Shown here piece by piece: positions 1 to 4,590 of a stretch of 6,494 nucleotides of DNA (positions are counted from its first letter, which is position 1; each line of letters begins with the position of its first letter). The DNA comes from an uncultured Cytophagaceae bacterium (lineage in GTDB: Bacteria > Bacteroidota > Bacteroidia > Cytophagales > Spirosomataceae), in contig CALLKB010000104.1 in the NCBI GenBank assembly GCA_938008575.1, positions 1 through 6,494 on the forward strand, read 5' to 3'. The position numbers were made by a program, and so were the translations under genes. The notes beneath the pieces were generated by a model. It did not search any database. It was not told the DNA's origin and saw only the letters and a program-made list of their open reading frames with translations.

Positions 1-18
1 GACACCGACAAGCAAGTT

Positions 19-291
19 CTAATCGATGTGGTGCAGCGCGTTTTTATTTAATTGCTGCAATCTGAGTAAACGATACAAATCAAAGAACATTAAGGGAGCG
101 TGTCCCGTCTTCAATAAATAGGCTAAACAGGGTGCAATTGAGGTAAGTAAACCTGTTAGAAAGTTGAAGACGACATTTTGCTTCAACTTCAAATGCAACT
201 TCAACAAGCGATTATGTTCAAAGAGGCGCAGCGTCGGGTAATTTTCGCTAAGCCAGAGCAAGTTCTTTAGCGCACTGTCTGTTTTGCTCAA
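19..291 (-). CDS. Hypothetical protein, probably a 5'-truncated C-terminal fragment
   Basis: An open frame of 90 residues whose only available start is TTG at 291; the frame opens only a few codons further upstream before a stop at 307-309, and there is no ATG. The residues look like genuine protein: a basic, Leu-rich stretch (FEHNRLLKLHLKLKQ, about 24-38), a hydrophobic segment (VVFNFLTGLLTSIAPCLAYLL, about 40-60) that could sit in or on a membrane, then a Leu/Arg-rich tail (DLYRLLRLQQL). I do not recognise the family. It resembles the C-terminus of a larger membrane-associated enzyme that has lost its N-terminal part. The loss would fall where it meets the AraC remnant on the other strand (around 290-310), which suggests a deletion or rearrangement junction. 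It could also be an intact small gene or a chance frame. Confidence 0.4.
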   Translation of the reverse strand: MSKTDSALKNLLWLSENYPTLRLFEHNRLLKLHLKLKQNVVFNFLTGLLTSIAPCLAYLLKTGHAPLMFFDLYRLLRLQQLNKNALHHID

Positions 292-298
292 AAATTCA

Positions 299-432
299 GC
301 AAATGCTCATCTAAAAATCGAAGAAATTGCCGAAATGGTGGGTTATAATTCAAAATCGGCCTTTAATACTGCTTTCAAAAAAATCACAGCGGTTTAAAAG
401 GTACTTTTGAATACAAACAAAAAAACGAGATT
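299..432 (+). pseudogene. AraC-family transcriptional regulator, C-terminal helix-turn-helix remnant (frameshifted)
   Basis: Reading from 302, the codons give NAHLKIEEIAEMVGY and then NSKSAFNTAFKKIT, which is the second helix-turn-helix of Bacteroidota AraC-type regulators (family pattern: LKIEEIAEEVGF, NSKSAFNxAFKKITG). No start codon or N-terminal domain is present: the frame runs upstream only to a stop at 239-241, and the stretch before about 299 overlaps an unrelated coding-like fragment on the other strand. Right after KKIT the frame hits TAA (395-397), but moving to the frame beginning GGT at 391 gives GLKGTFEYKQK, which resembles the usual GLTPxxFKK ending. Two surplus bases (or one missing base) at about 389-390 would explain this. 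The shifted frame runs straight into the ATG of the next gene. I infer a dead 3' end of a regulator that once stood upstream of the lipoprotein gene. The homology is clear, but the boundaries are approximate. Confidence 0.62.
402..409 (+). promoter_or_regulatory. Candidate -7 promoter box for the lipoprotein gene
   Basis: TACTTTTG matches the Bacteroidota sigma -7 consensus TAnnTTTG exactly. It lies 23 bases before the ATG at 433, giving a short A-rich leader. No convincing TTTG -33 element is seen at the usual spacing; the nearest candidate is a TTTC about 25 bases upstream. The box lies inside the shifted-frame tail of the AraC remnant, so it may have been recruited or created during that gene's decay. 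Confidence 0.4.
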
Positions 433-918
433 ATGAAAAAAATCATTTTACTTTTCATTGCGGCAGGAACATTGCTTTCTTGTACTTCGCAAAGTGAACA
501 AAACGAAAAATTAGCCGCTGATAACATTGCTTTCTATTCGCGGGTTTGGGAAGTTGCCATCAATGAAGGCCGGACAAATATCTTGGATACCGCCTATGCG
601 GAAAATGTAGTTTTACATACAGTTCCAGAGACCAAAGGGAAGGCCGCGGCTAAAGCCTATTACGAGAATTATGTAACGGGTTTTTCAGATCGCGAATTTA
701 TCATAAAAGAGACATTTGCCTCAGGAAATAAATTGGTTAAATACTGGCAGTTCAAAGGAAAACACACAGGTAATTTCTTTGGGATTCCTGCCACTGGTAA
801 ATCGGTGGATGTAATCGGTTGCACGATTGCGACGATCATCGGAGGTAAGATTACGGAGGAACAAGACTTTTTTGATAACCTCGAGTTTTTCAAACAGTTA
901 GGGTTGAAAGCTCCGTAA
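433..918 (+). CDS. SnoaL-like (ester cyclase family) lipoprotein
   Basis: A 161-residue protein with a short lipoprotein signal peptide: MKK, a hydrophobic run at 4-15, and a lipobox ending LLSC with Cys17 as the lipidation site. It is therefore expected to be membrane-anchored and exposed to the periplasm or surface. The rest (about 26-158) fits the SnoaL-like fold of the NTF2 superfamily. The C-terminal half carries the family's recognisable run: KYWQFKGKHTGNFFGIPATGK at 103-123, then GCTIATIIGGKITEE and a closing DFFDNLEFFKQLG. In characterised relatives this fold forms a cone-shaped pocket that binds small hydrophobic or polyketide-like molecules, but most members annotated as ester cyclase have no proven reaction and the substrate here is unknown. 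The ATG at 433 is supported by the signal peptide that follows it and by the -7-like box upstream. The gene ends in an intrinsic terminator and converges on the AraC regulator gene. Confidence 0.88.
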   Translation: MKKIILLFIAAGTLLSCTSQSEQNEKLAADNIAFYSRVWEVAINEGRTNILDTAYAENVVLHTVPETKGKAAAKAYYENYVTGFSDREFIIKETFASGNKLVKYWQFKGKHTGNFFGIPATGKSVDVIGCTIATIIGGKITEEQDFFDNLEFFKQLGLKAP

Positions 919-942
919 TTTTAGATGAAGTAGGTAGTTTTT

Positions 943-975
943 AAAGCCCCTTGCTAGTTAGCAGCGGGCTTTTTT
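943..975 (+). terminator. Intrinsic terminator of the lipoprotein gene
   Basis: AAAGCCC (943-949) pairs with GGGCTTT (966-972) and is followed by a run of T to 975. The loop holds a second small palindrome, GCTA-GT-TAGC (953-962). It lies 24 bases after the lipoprotein stop. It overlaps the last codons and TAG stop (954-956) of the convergent regulator gene. On the minus strand the stem is followed by A residues rather than T, so it should act mainly on plus-strand transcription. Confidence 0.75.
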
Positions 976-2150
976 GATTTGATGAAAGCGGATGGGGTAA
1001 CGCCTTGTCGGCTTTTAAATGCATCAATGAATTTAGATCTCGACTGGAAACCCGCTTCGGCGGATAGCGCTTCAATCGTATAGACTGCTGCGTGACCATC
1101 TTCAATCAATTTCACCACATATTCGATTCGTTGGTCATTTTTCCATTCACCAAATGTCTTCTGCAGGTCACTGTTGAAATAGGCAGAAAGGTTTCGTTCA
1201 GGAATCTTCAGGTCAAATGACATTTGCGATAAGGTAAAATCCTTTTTGATGAAGGGGGCCGATTTCAAATAATCAATCAATTGCAGCTCGAATTCTGGGG
1301 TGTTCTCCAGGGGTTTAACCTGTTTGGCAAAACTTGATTTGATTTTCTGGAAAGTTGAAGCCTCGTCCAAATCCAAGGAATAAGAAATGTTCCCATACAA
1401 AATATTGGGAAAGAGGAATAAGAAGAAATTTTGGATAAAAAATCCACCCCCACAAATACGAAAGAAGTGTTCTTCGCTAAATATACTTTGGGAAGAAATA
1501 CCTAAAATATAAACCGGTTTAAAATACAAGGTAATCATATGGCCTAAACTTGTGGAGGCGATGATCACTTGTAAGGTGATTAAGGTGAAAAACCAGCGTT
1601 GGATGATGGGATGGTTAGTTGGGATCATGCCATATTTTTTCAGCAACATTTGTTTGTTCCAAAAGAAATACCCGATCGAGACGAAGGCATACAAAATCAC
1701 ATGAATCGATCGTCCATAGAGCAATTGCTCAAAGGTGACCCAGTTGAAATTGAGTCGGTAATCCTCCGTGAAATTCACGATTTGATGTGCCATTTGGGTT
1801 TTGATTGCCAAAGGCTGCAGGGTGAAGGGGAGGGTGGCGATGCCAACAAATATAGCCGGGATCAGGTGTAAAGAATCCTGCCAGGTAAATGCTTTGTTTT
1901 CGGAAACGGTGTGCTTGACGTAATAGAATAGGGTAGGGCCTAATAGGAAAGAGAGCGGTAGGAAATGCACAAAACAGATACCTTCCCAAAACTCCATCTT
2001 GCTGTAATGCAAACCGAAATAGACCATCACCACGAGGTTGCAGCACAGGAAAAAGAGTGCTAAAAAGATGTTCGACCTGTTTAATGAACTGAGGTAATAC
2101 AGCAGGATGAACGAGGTAAAGATGCCAAAAACGGGCGCAAGTATTTCCAA
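954..2150 (-). CDS. Membrane-anchored AraC-family transcriptional regulator
   Basis: A 398-residue protein with an N-terminal half of about seven hydrophobic segments (approximately 2-22, 27-47, 57-79, 92-113, 147-165, 185-210, 231-252) and a C-terminal AraC-type DNA-binding domain (about 285-392). The motif GPTLFYYVKH at 71-80 is typical of the Bacteroidota 7TM-AraC group. The first helix-turn-helix covers DFTLSQMSFDLKIPERNLSAYF (about 304-325); the second is the diagnostic TIEALSAEAGFQSRSKFIDAFKSRQGVTPSAF (358-389). Such proteins are thought to sense a signal in or at the inner membrane and control nearby genes; ligand and targets here are unknown. No ATG is available at the 5' end: the frame has a stop at 2160-2162 and the only plausible start is TTG at 2150, directly followed by EILAPVFGIFTSF, the normal beginning of this family. 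The gene is complete and convergent with the lipoprotein gene. Confidence 0.9.
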   Translation of the reverse strand: MEILAPVFGIFTSFILLYYLSSLNRSNIFLALFFLCCNLVVMVYFGLHYSKMEFWEGICFVHFLPLSFLLGPTLFYYVKHTVSENKAFTWQDSLHLIPAIFVGIATLPFTLQPLAIKTQMAHQIVNFTEDYRLNFNWVTFEQLLYGRSIHVILYAFVSIGYFFWNKQMLLKKYGMIPTNHPIIQRWFFTLITLQVIIASTSLGHMITLYFKPVYILGISSQSIFSEEHFFRICGGGFFIQNFFLFLFPNILYGNISYSLDLDEASTFQKIKSSFAKQVKPLENTPEFELQLIDYLKSAPFIKKDFTLSQMSFDLKIPERNLSAYFNSDLQKTFGEWKNDQRIEYVVKLIEDGHAAVYTIEALSAEAGFQSRSKFIDAFKSRQGVTPSAFIKSKKPAAN

Positions 2151-2204
2151 ATGAACTAGTTAATTAACGAAAGATAATCAAAACGAATTAAATTCTCCAC
2201 CCCT

Positions 2205-2239
2205 TACCTTTGGCAAACCTGGGAGGATTGCCAAAGGTA
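2205..2239. repeat. Hairpin repeat, copy 1
   Basis: The 12-bp arms TACCTTTGGCAA (2205-2216) and TTGCCAAAGGTA (2228-2239) are perfect inverted repeats. The central 11 bases add an inner CCT/AGG stem (2218-2220 with 2224-2226) after an A-A mismatch (2217, 2227), leaving a GGG loop. The flanks CCTTA (2202-2206) and AGTGG (2239-2243) recur at copy 3 in the opposite orientation. It lies 48 bases 3' of the PH-like gene and 55 bases 5' of the AraC regulator start. There is no T-tract on either side, so it is not a standard terminator. Confidence 0.85.
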
Positions 2240-2287
2240 GTGGGAATAGAATTATTTTTAATTGACAAAACTGATAATTTCGCATAA

Positions 2288-2575
2288 TTACATCTTCGCG
2301 CTTAAGCAGCATTTTAATTCGAATGCCGTTCGATGACTTATGTTGGGGATCATAAAGTGTCCCCCTGTCTTCAATTGAATATGCAGCTCCGTAAAAAGAT
2401 TTTTCTTTACTAAAGTGACGGAATCTATTTCCTTGTATAAAATCCGGTGCGTACACTGGCTGAATTGAAAGAGCGATAACGTGTCGATTTCAATTTGGCT
2501 TGCCCCTACATATATTTTGTGTTTGGTGCATCCCAAAAGGGTGCTAAACCATGGACTTTGAAACGTGTGTTGCAT
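2288..2575 (-). CDS. Small PH-like domain protein, hypothetical
   Basis: A 95-residue protein with no signal peptide or clear membrane segment. From about residue 20 it reads as alternating beta-strand-like stretches (KIYVGASQIEI, RILYKEIDSVTLVKKN, FTELHIQLKTGGHFMIPN) followed by a closing helix (SHRTAFELKCCLSAK). The pattern, with a YKEIDSV strand and a final amphipathic helix, resembles bacterial PH-like domains, but no catalytic residues are visible and the resemblance is one of pattern only. A good -33/-7 promoter lies immediately upstream of the ATG at 2575, which supports this being a real gene. The nearest gene upstream on the same strand is the 104-residue orphan, 141 bp away; downstream is hairpin repeat copy 1. 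The function is unknown. Confidence 0.6.
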   Translation of the reverse strand: MQHTFQSPWFSTLLGCTKHKIYVGASQIEIDTLSLFQFSQCTHRILYKEIDSVTLVKKNLFTELHIQLKTGGHFMIPNISHRTAFELKCCLSAKM

Positions 2576-2592
2576 GGGAAAATCGATTTGCT

Positions 2593-2625
2593 CAAATATA
2601 GGTCAAAACCGTTTAATCAGCAAAA
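2593..2625 (-). promoter_or_regulatory. Bacteroidota-type promoter for the PH-like gene
   Basis: Reading the minus strand, TTTTG (2625-2621) and TATATTTG (2600-2593) match the -33 TTTG and -7 TAnnTTTG elements with a 20-base spacer. The -7 box ends 17 bases before the ATG at 2575, so the leader would be very short. Both elements and their spacing fit, making this one of the two best promoter matches in the window. Confidence 0.55.
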
Positions 2626-2716
2626 TCCAAATGTGTTCAAATACTTTATAGCCAATGACTTAGGTTTTTTTGCCAACGATTTGAGTTCGAAGTGCAACGT
2701 ATTACAGCGTGTAGAC

Positions 2717-3031
2717 TTAAGTTTTGGTTGCATAACATGTACTGTTCTCGAAACCTATCCAATCCACCTCCCACAAAGCTCCTTTCAAAGAGCTGATCAC
2801 CACGAAATCTTTTGTTTCTTGATCTTTGTATTCCAAACCTTTTGCTACAATGATGTCCGTGAAATGTTCCAAGTCATTCCAATTCATACAGCCGAATCGG
2901 ACTAAGTCCTCATCTTCGCGTAATGACCGATTCGGTAGGTCCTTGCGAAATTGTTCAATACCGCCCTGGTATTTTTCCTCCAAGGTGCTTTTGCGTATCA
3001 CCAAATTGATAAATTCTAGTTCTATTGCCAT
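2717..3031 (-). CDS. Conserved-looking acidic hypothetical protein (104 residues)
   Basis: I cannot assign a family with confidence. The protein is soluble, without signal peptide or membrane segment, and rich in acidic residues and aromatics. It opens with a strand (IELEFINLVIRKS, 3-15), continues with LEEKYQGGIEQFRKDLPN (17-34), an acidic turn REDEDLVRFGCMNWNDLEHF (38-57), then IIVAKGLEYKD and DFVVISSLKGALWEVDWI. The beta-strand/helix alternation and ending resemble small cytosolic single-domain proteins that recur as orphans in bacterial genomes, some of them immunity-like; that comparison is only an impression. The ATG at 3031 is the only start that keeps the N-terminal strand. It heads a possible two-gene run with the PH-like gene and is divergent from the SEDS gene. 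A long plus-strand frame across it (2495-2905) is rejected as a shadow. Confidence 0.7.
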   Translation of the reverse strand: MAIELEFINLVIRKSTLEEKYQGGIEQFRKDLPNRSLREDEDLVRFGCMNWNDLEHFTDIIVAKGLEYKDQETKDFVVISSLKGALWEVDWIGFENSTCYATKT

Positions 3032-3035
3032 GCCG

Positions 3036-3043
3036 CAAAACTA
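3036..3043 (-). promoter_or_regulatory. Possible -7 box very close to the start of the 104-residue gene
   Basis: On the minus strand TAGTTTTG (3043-3036) matches TAnnTTTG, ending only 4 bases before the ATG at 3031. If used, the transcript would begin at or next to the start codon, that is, be leaderless or nearly so. No clear TTTG is found at -33. The box also overlaps a small inverted repeat, CAAAAC (3036-3041) with GTTTTG (3049-3054), which could be an operator or chance. Confidence 0.25.
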
Positions 3044-3176
3044 CGCAGGTTTTGTGTAGGAAATATCGGTTTGGTGTTTTTCGAATTGTCAATTTTGAAT
3101 GCGTTTAATCCGTTTATTTTCAGCACGTTGGCAATCATTTTATTTCGTAATGTGCGTAAAAATTGTCACAGTATTT

Positions 3177-3209
3177 TTTGGGAAAATTCGTATTCGTAAA
3201 ATGAATTTG
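3177..3209 (+). promoter_or_regulatory. Promoter candidate for the SEDS gene
   Basis: TTTG (3177-3180) and TGAATTTG (3202-3209, one mismatch to TAnnTTTG) are separated by 21 bases, within the range used by Bacteroidota sigma factors. The -7 box lies 29 bases before the ATG at 3239. The rest of the 207-base divergent intergenic region (3032-3238) holds a few repeated TTCGTA/CGTAAAA words near 3144-3200 and nothing else that I can assign. Confidence 0.45.
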
Positions 3210-3238
3210 CAGCTTTGCATCTCGCAAAAGTAGAATCC

Positions 3239-4411
3239 ATGAACACTATTTCGGAACGCATCAAAAAACATTTTGACGGGGATGTACACATCCTTTTAAT
3301 TGTTATTCTTCTCAGTATCGTTGGCGTTATTATTCAATTCTCCGCCAAAGGGCGATTAACGATGGGCGGTCCTTTTGTTCCGCTCCAACATCTCGTTAAG
3401 TCACTCGTTATCTTGGTGGGGGGATTCTATGCGATGGGGGTCTTTTCGCGAAAGGATTATTTGAAATCAACGAAATATGTGGATTTAGCCCTCTACGGAT
3501 CGTGGTTCCTCATCGGACTCGCGTATCTATACGGAAAGGAAGCGGGCGGCGCAAGTCGGTGGTTGCAAATGGGACCTTTGAGTTTTATGCCTTCCGATAT
3601 GGCTAAATTGTGTTTGACGATTTCCTTGTCGAAGATGTTTGCTGCCCGACAAGCCGATCCCGATGCTTATGACCCTGCCGTATTATTTGTTATATGTTTT
3701 AAACTAGGGGTGACCTGTTTTCTGATTTTCTTGTCCAATTTTTCCACGAGTGTGATTGTCTTCGTGACCTCGATCGTCTTAATGATTTTCGGTCGGGTGC
3801 CCTACAAGGCCATTGCCATTGTACTAGGAATTTTCATATCCACGGGTATAGGGTTGATTGTGGGTGGTGTAGGCCAAAGGGCTGAAACGATTAAACATCG
3901 AATTGAAGTGTATGTGAAACGTATGTTTGGGCATCCTTCCAAAGAGGAAATTGAGCTGGATGATCAAGGAACGAATTATCAATTGAAACAAAGCCTTTAT
4001 GCCATTGCTACAGGTGGTTTGCAGCCCAAAGGTCCGGGAAATAGCCAATTTCGCTTTCATTTATCGCAGGCGGAATCTGATTTTGTATATGCCATCATCG
4101 TAGAAGAATGGGGGATTGTTGCTGGATTTTTATTGCCTGTAATGTTTATGTGGTTGTTTTGGCGTGGTGCTCTCGCAATTTCTTATAGCGCCAAACCGCT
4201 CGGCGGACTGATGTCGGCCGGCTTAACCTTCTCCATCGTCAGCCAAGCATTCTTAAATATGTTCGTGGCCGTAGGGGCGATTCCGGTGACGGGCCAACCG
4301 ATTCCCTTGGTGTCAGCGGGTGGAACCTCGTTGATCTTTACCATGATTAGTATCGGGTATATTCTTTCGGTTACGCGGGATAAAGCTAAAACGCAACTCG
4401 CGCGCACTTAG
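3239..4411 (+). CDS. ftsW: FtsW-type SEDS peptidoglycan glycosyltransferase
   Basis: A 390-residue, roughly ten-span inner-membrane protein of the SEDS (FtsW/RodA/SpoVE) family, which polymerises lipid II into glycan strands together with a class B penicillin-binding protein. Visible family marks: GGASRWLQMGPLSFMPSD (103-120); SNFSTSVIVF and MIFGRV (166-187), close to the ENFSTAxLxF/MFIGRV form of Bacteroidota FtsW; the long periplasmic loop about 212-278; AESDFVYAIIVEE (278-290) with Asp281 at the position of the catalytic Asp; and PVTGQPIPLVSAGGTSLIF (349-367). These favour FtsW over RodA. I place the start at ATG 3239 because it gives a normal cytoplasmic N-terminus; an upstream TTG at 3215 would add eight unlikely residues. 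No mur or other division genes flank it, so it is either ftsW outside the usual division cluster or a second SEDS paralogue. An L,D-transpeptidase gene follows after two hairpin repeats. Confidence 0.9.
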   Translation: MNTISERIKKHFDGDVHILLIVILLSIVGVIIQFSAKGRLTMGGPFVPLQHLVKSLVILVGGFYAMGVFSRKDYLKSTKYVDLALYGSWFLIGLAYLYGKEAGGASRWLQMGPLSFMPSDMAKLCLTISLSKMFAARQADPDAYDPAVLFVICFKLGVTCFLIFLSNFSTSVIVFVTSIVLMIFGRVPYKAIAIVLGIFISTGIGLIVGGVGQRAETIKHRIEVYVKRMFGHPSKEEIELDDQGTNYQLKQSLYAIATGGLQPKGPGNSQFRFHLSQAESDFVYAIIVEEWGIVAGFLLPVMFMWLFWRGALAISYSAKPLGGLMSAGLTFSIVSQAFLNMFVAVGAIPVTGQPIPLVSAGGTSLIFTMISIGYILSVTRDKAKTQLART

Positions 4412-4422
4412 CTTCCTAACTC

Positions 4423-4455
4423 AGCTTTGGCAAACCTTGGAGGATTGCCAAAGCT
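4423..4455. repeat. Hairpin repeat, copy 2
   Basis: AGCTTTGGCAA (4423-4433) pairs with TTGCCAAAGCT (4445-4455). The centre again has CCT/AGG (4435-4437, 4441-4443) after an A-A mismatch, with loop TGG. Compared with copies 1 and 3 the outer stem has AGC/GCT instead of ACC/GGT: a C-to-G change on one arm matched by G-to-C on the other, so pairing is kept. It starts 11 bases after the SEDS stop codon. It is not followed immediately by T residues (a TTTT lies 5 bases further on), but it could still protect or end that transcript. Confidence 0.85.
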
Positions 4456-4552
4456 AAGGGTTTTAAGGGGCAATGTTTGTAGGCCAACTGATATTCGATT
4501 TCAGTTAATTGATAATCTGTTTCTCGCCCCCAAAAATCTCCCTCAAAACCAC

Positions 4553-4587
4553 TACCTTTGGCAAACCTCAAAGGATTGCCAAAGGTA
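4553..4587. repeat. Hairpin repeat, copy 3, abutting the transpeptidase start
   Basis: The arms TACCTTTGGCAA (4553-4564) and TTGCCAAAGGTA (4576-4587) match copy 1 exactly. The centre has CCT/AGG (4566-4568, 4572-4574) after an A-A mismatch, with loop CAA. The flanks CCAC (4549-4552) and AGG (4588-4590) extend the similarity, and the next base is the A of the ATG at 4591. The left arm contains TACCTTTG, an exact TAnnTTTG match 30 bases before that ATG. The right flank AAGG is purine-rich like a ribosome binding site. The 97 bases between copies 2 and 3 hold no gene. Confidence 0.85.
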
Positions 4588-4590
4588 AGG

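Noticed and set aside
1..51. Possible 3' end of a plus-strand gene (DTDKQVLIDVVQRVFI then TAA)
   Set aside because: Sixteen residues at the window edge are too few to support a gene, and they overlap the minus-strand fragment; it may be real if the frame is open upstream.
2205..2239. Hairpin copy 1 as an intrinsic terminator of the PH-like gene
   Set aside because: There is no T-tract after the stem on the minus strand, and the same element occurs in front of a gene (copy 3).
2178..2456. Minus-strand frame of 92 residues
   Set aside because: It overlaps the PH-like gene in another frame and its C-terminus is the translated hairpin repeat.
2495..2905. Plus-strand frame of 136 residues
   Set aside because: It crosses two better minus-strand genes and the intergenic gap and reads as an antisense shadow rich in Cys, Phe and His.
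3215..3238. Extended SEDS start at TTG 3215
   Set aside because: It adds eight residues with no family support and lies close to the -7-like box; ATG 3239 gives the usual N-terminus.
2205..4587. Hairpin repeats as a CRISPR array
   Set aside because: The copies are not regularly spaced and are self-complementary intergenic hairpins, with no cas genes in view.
4558..4590. Extended transpeptidase start at TTG 4558
   Set aside because: The 11 extra residues are the translated hairpin repeat, and they would lengthen the signal peptide n-region beyond normal; ATG 4591 is better.
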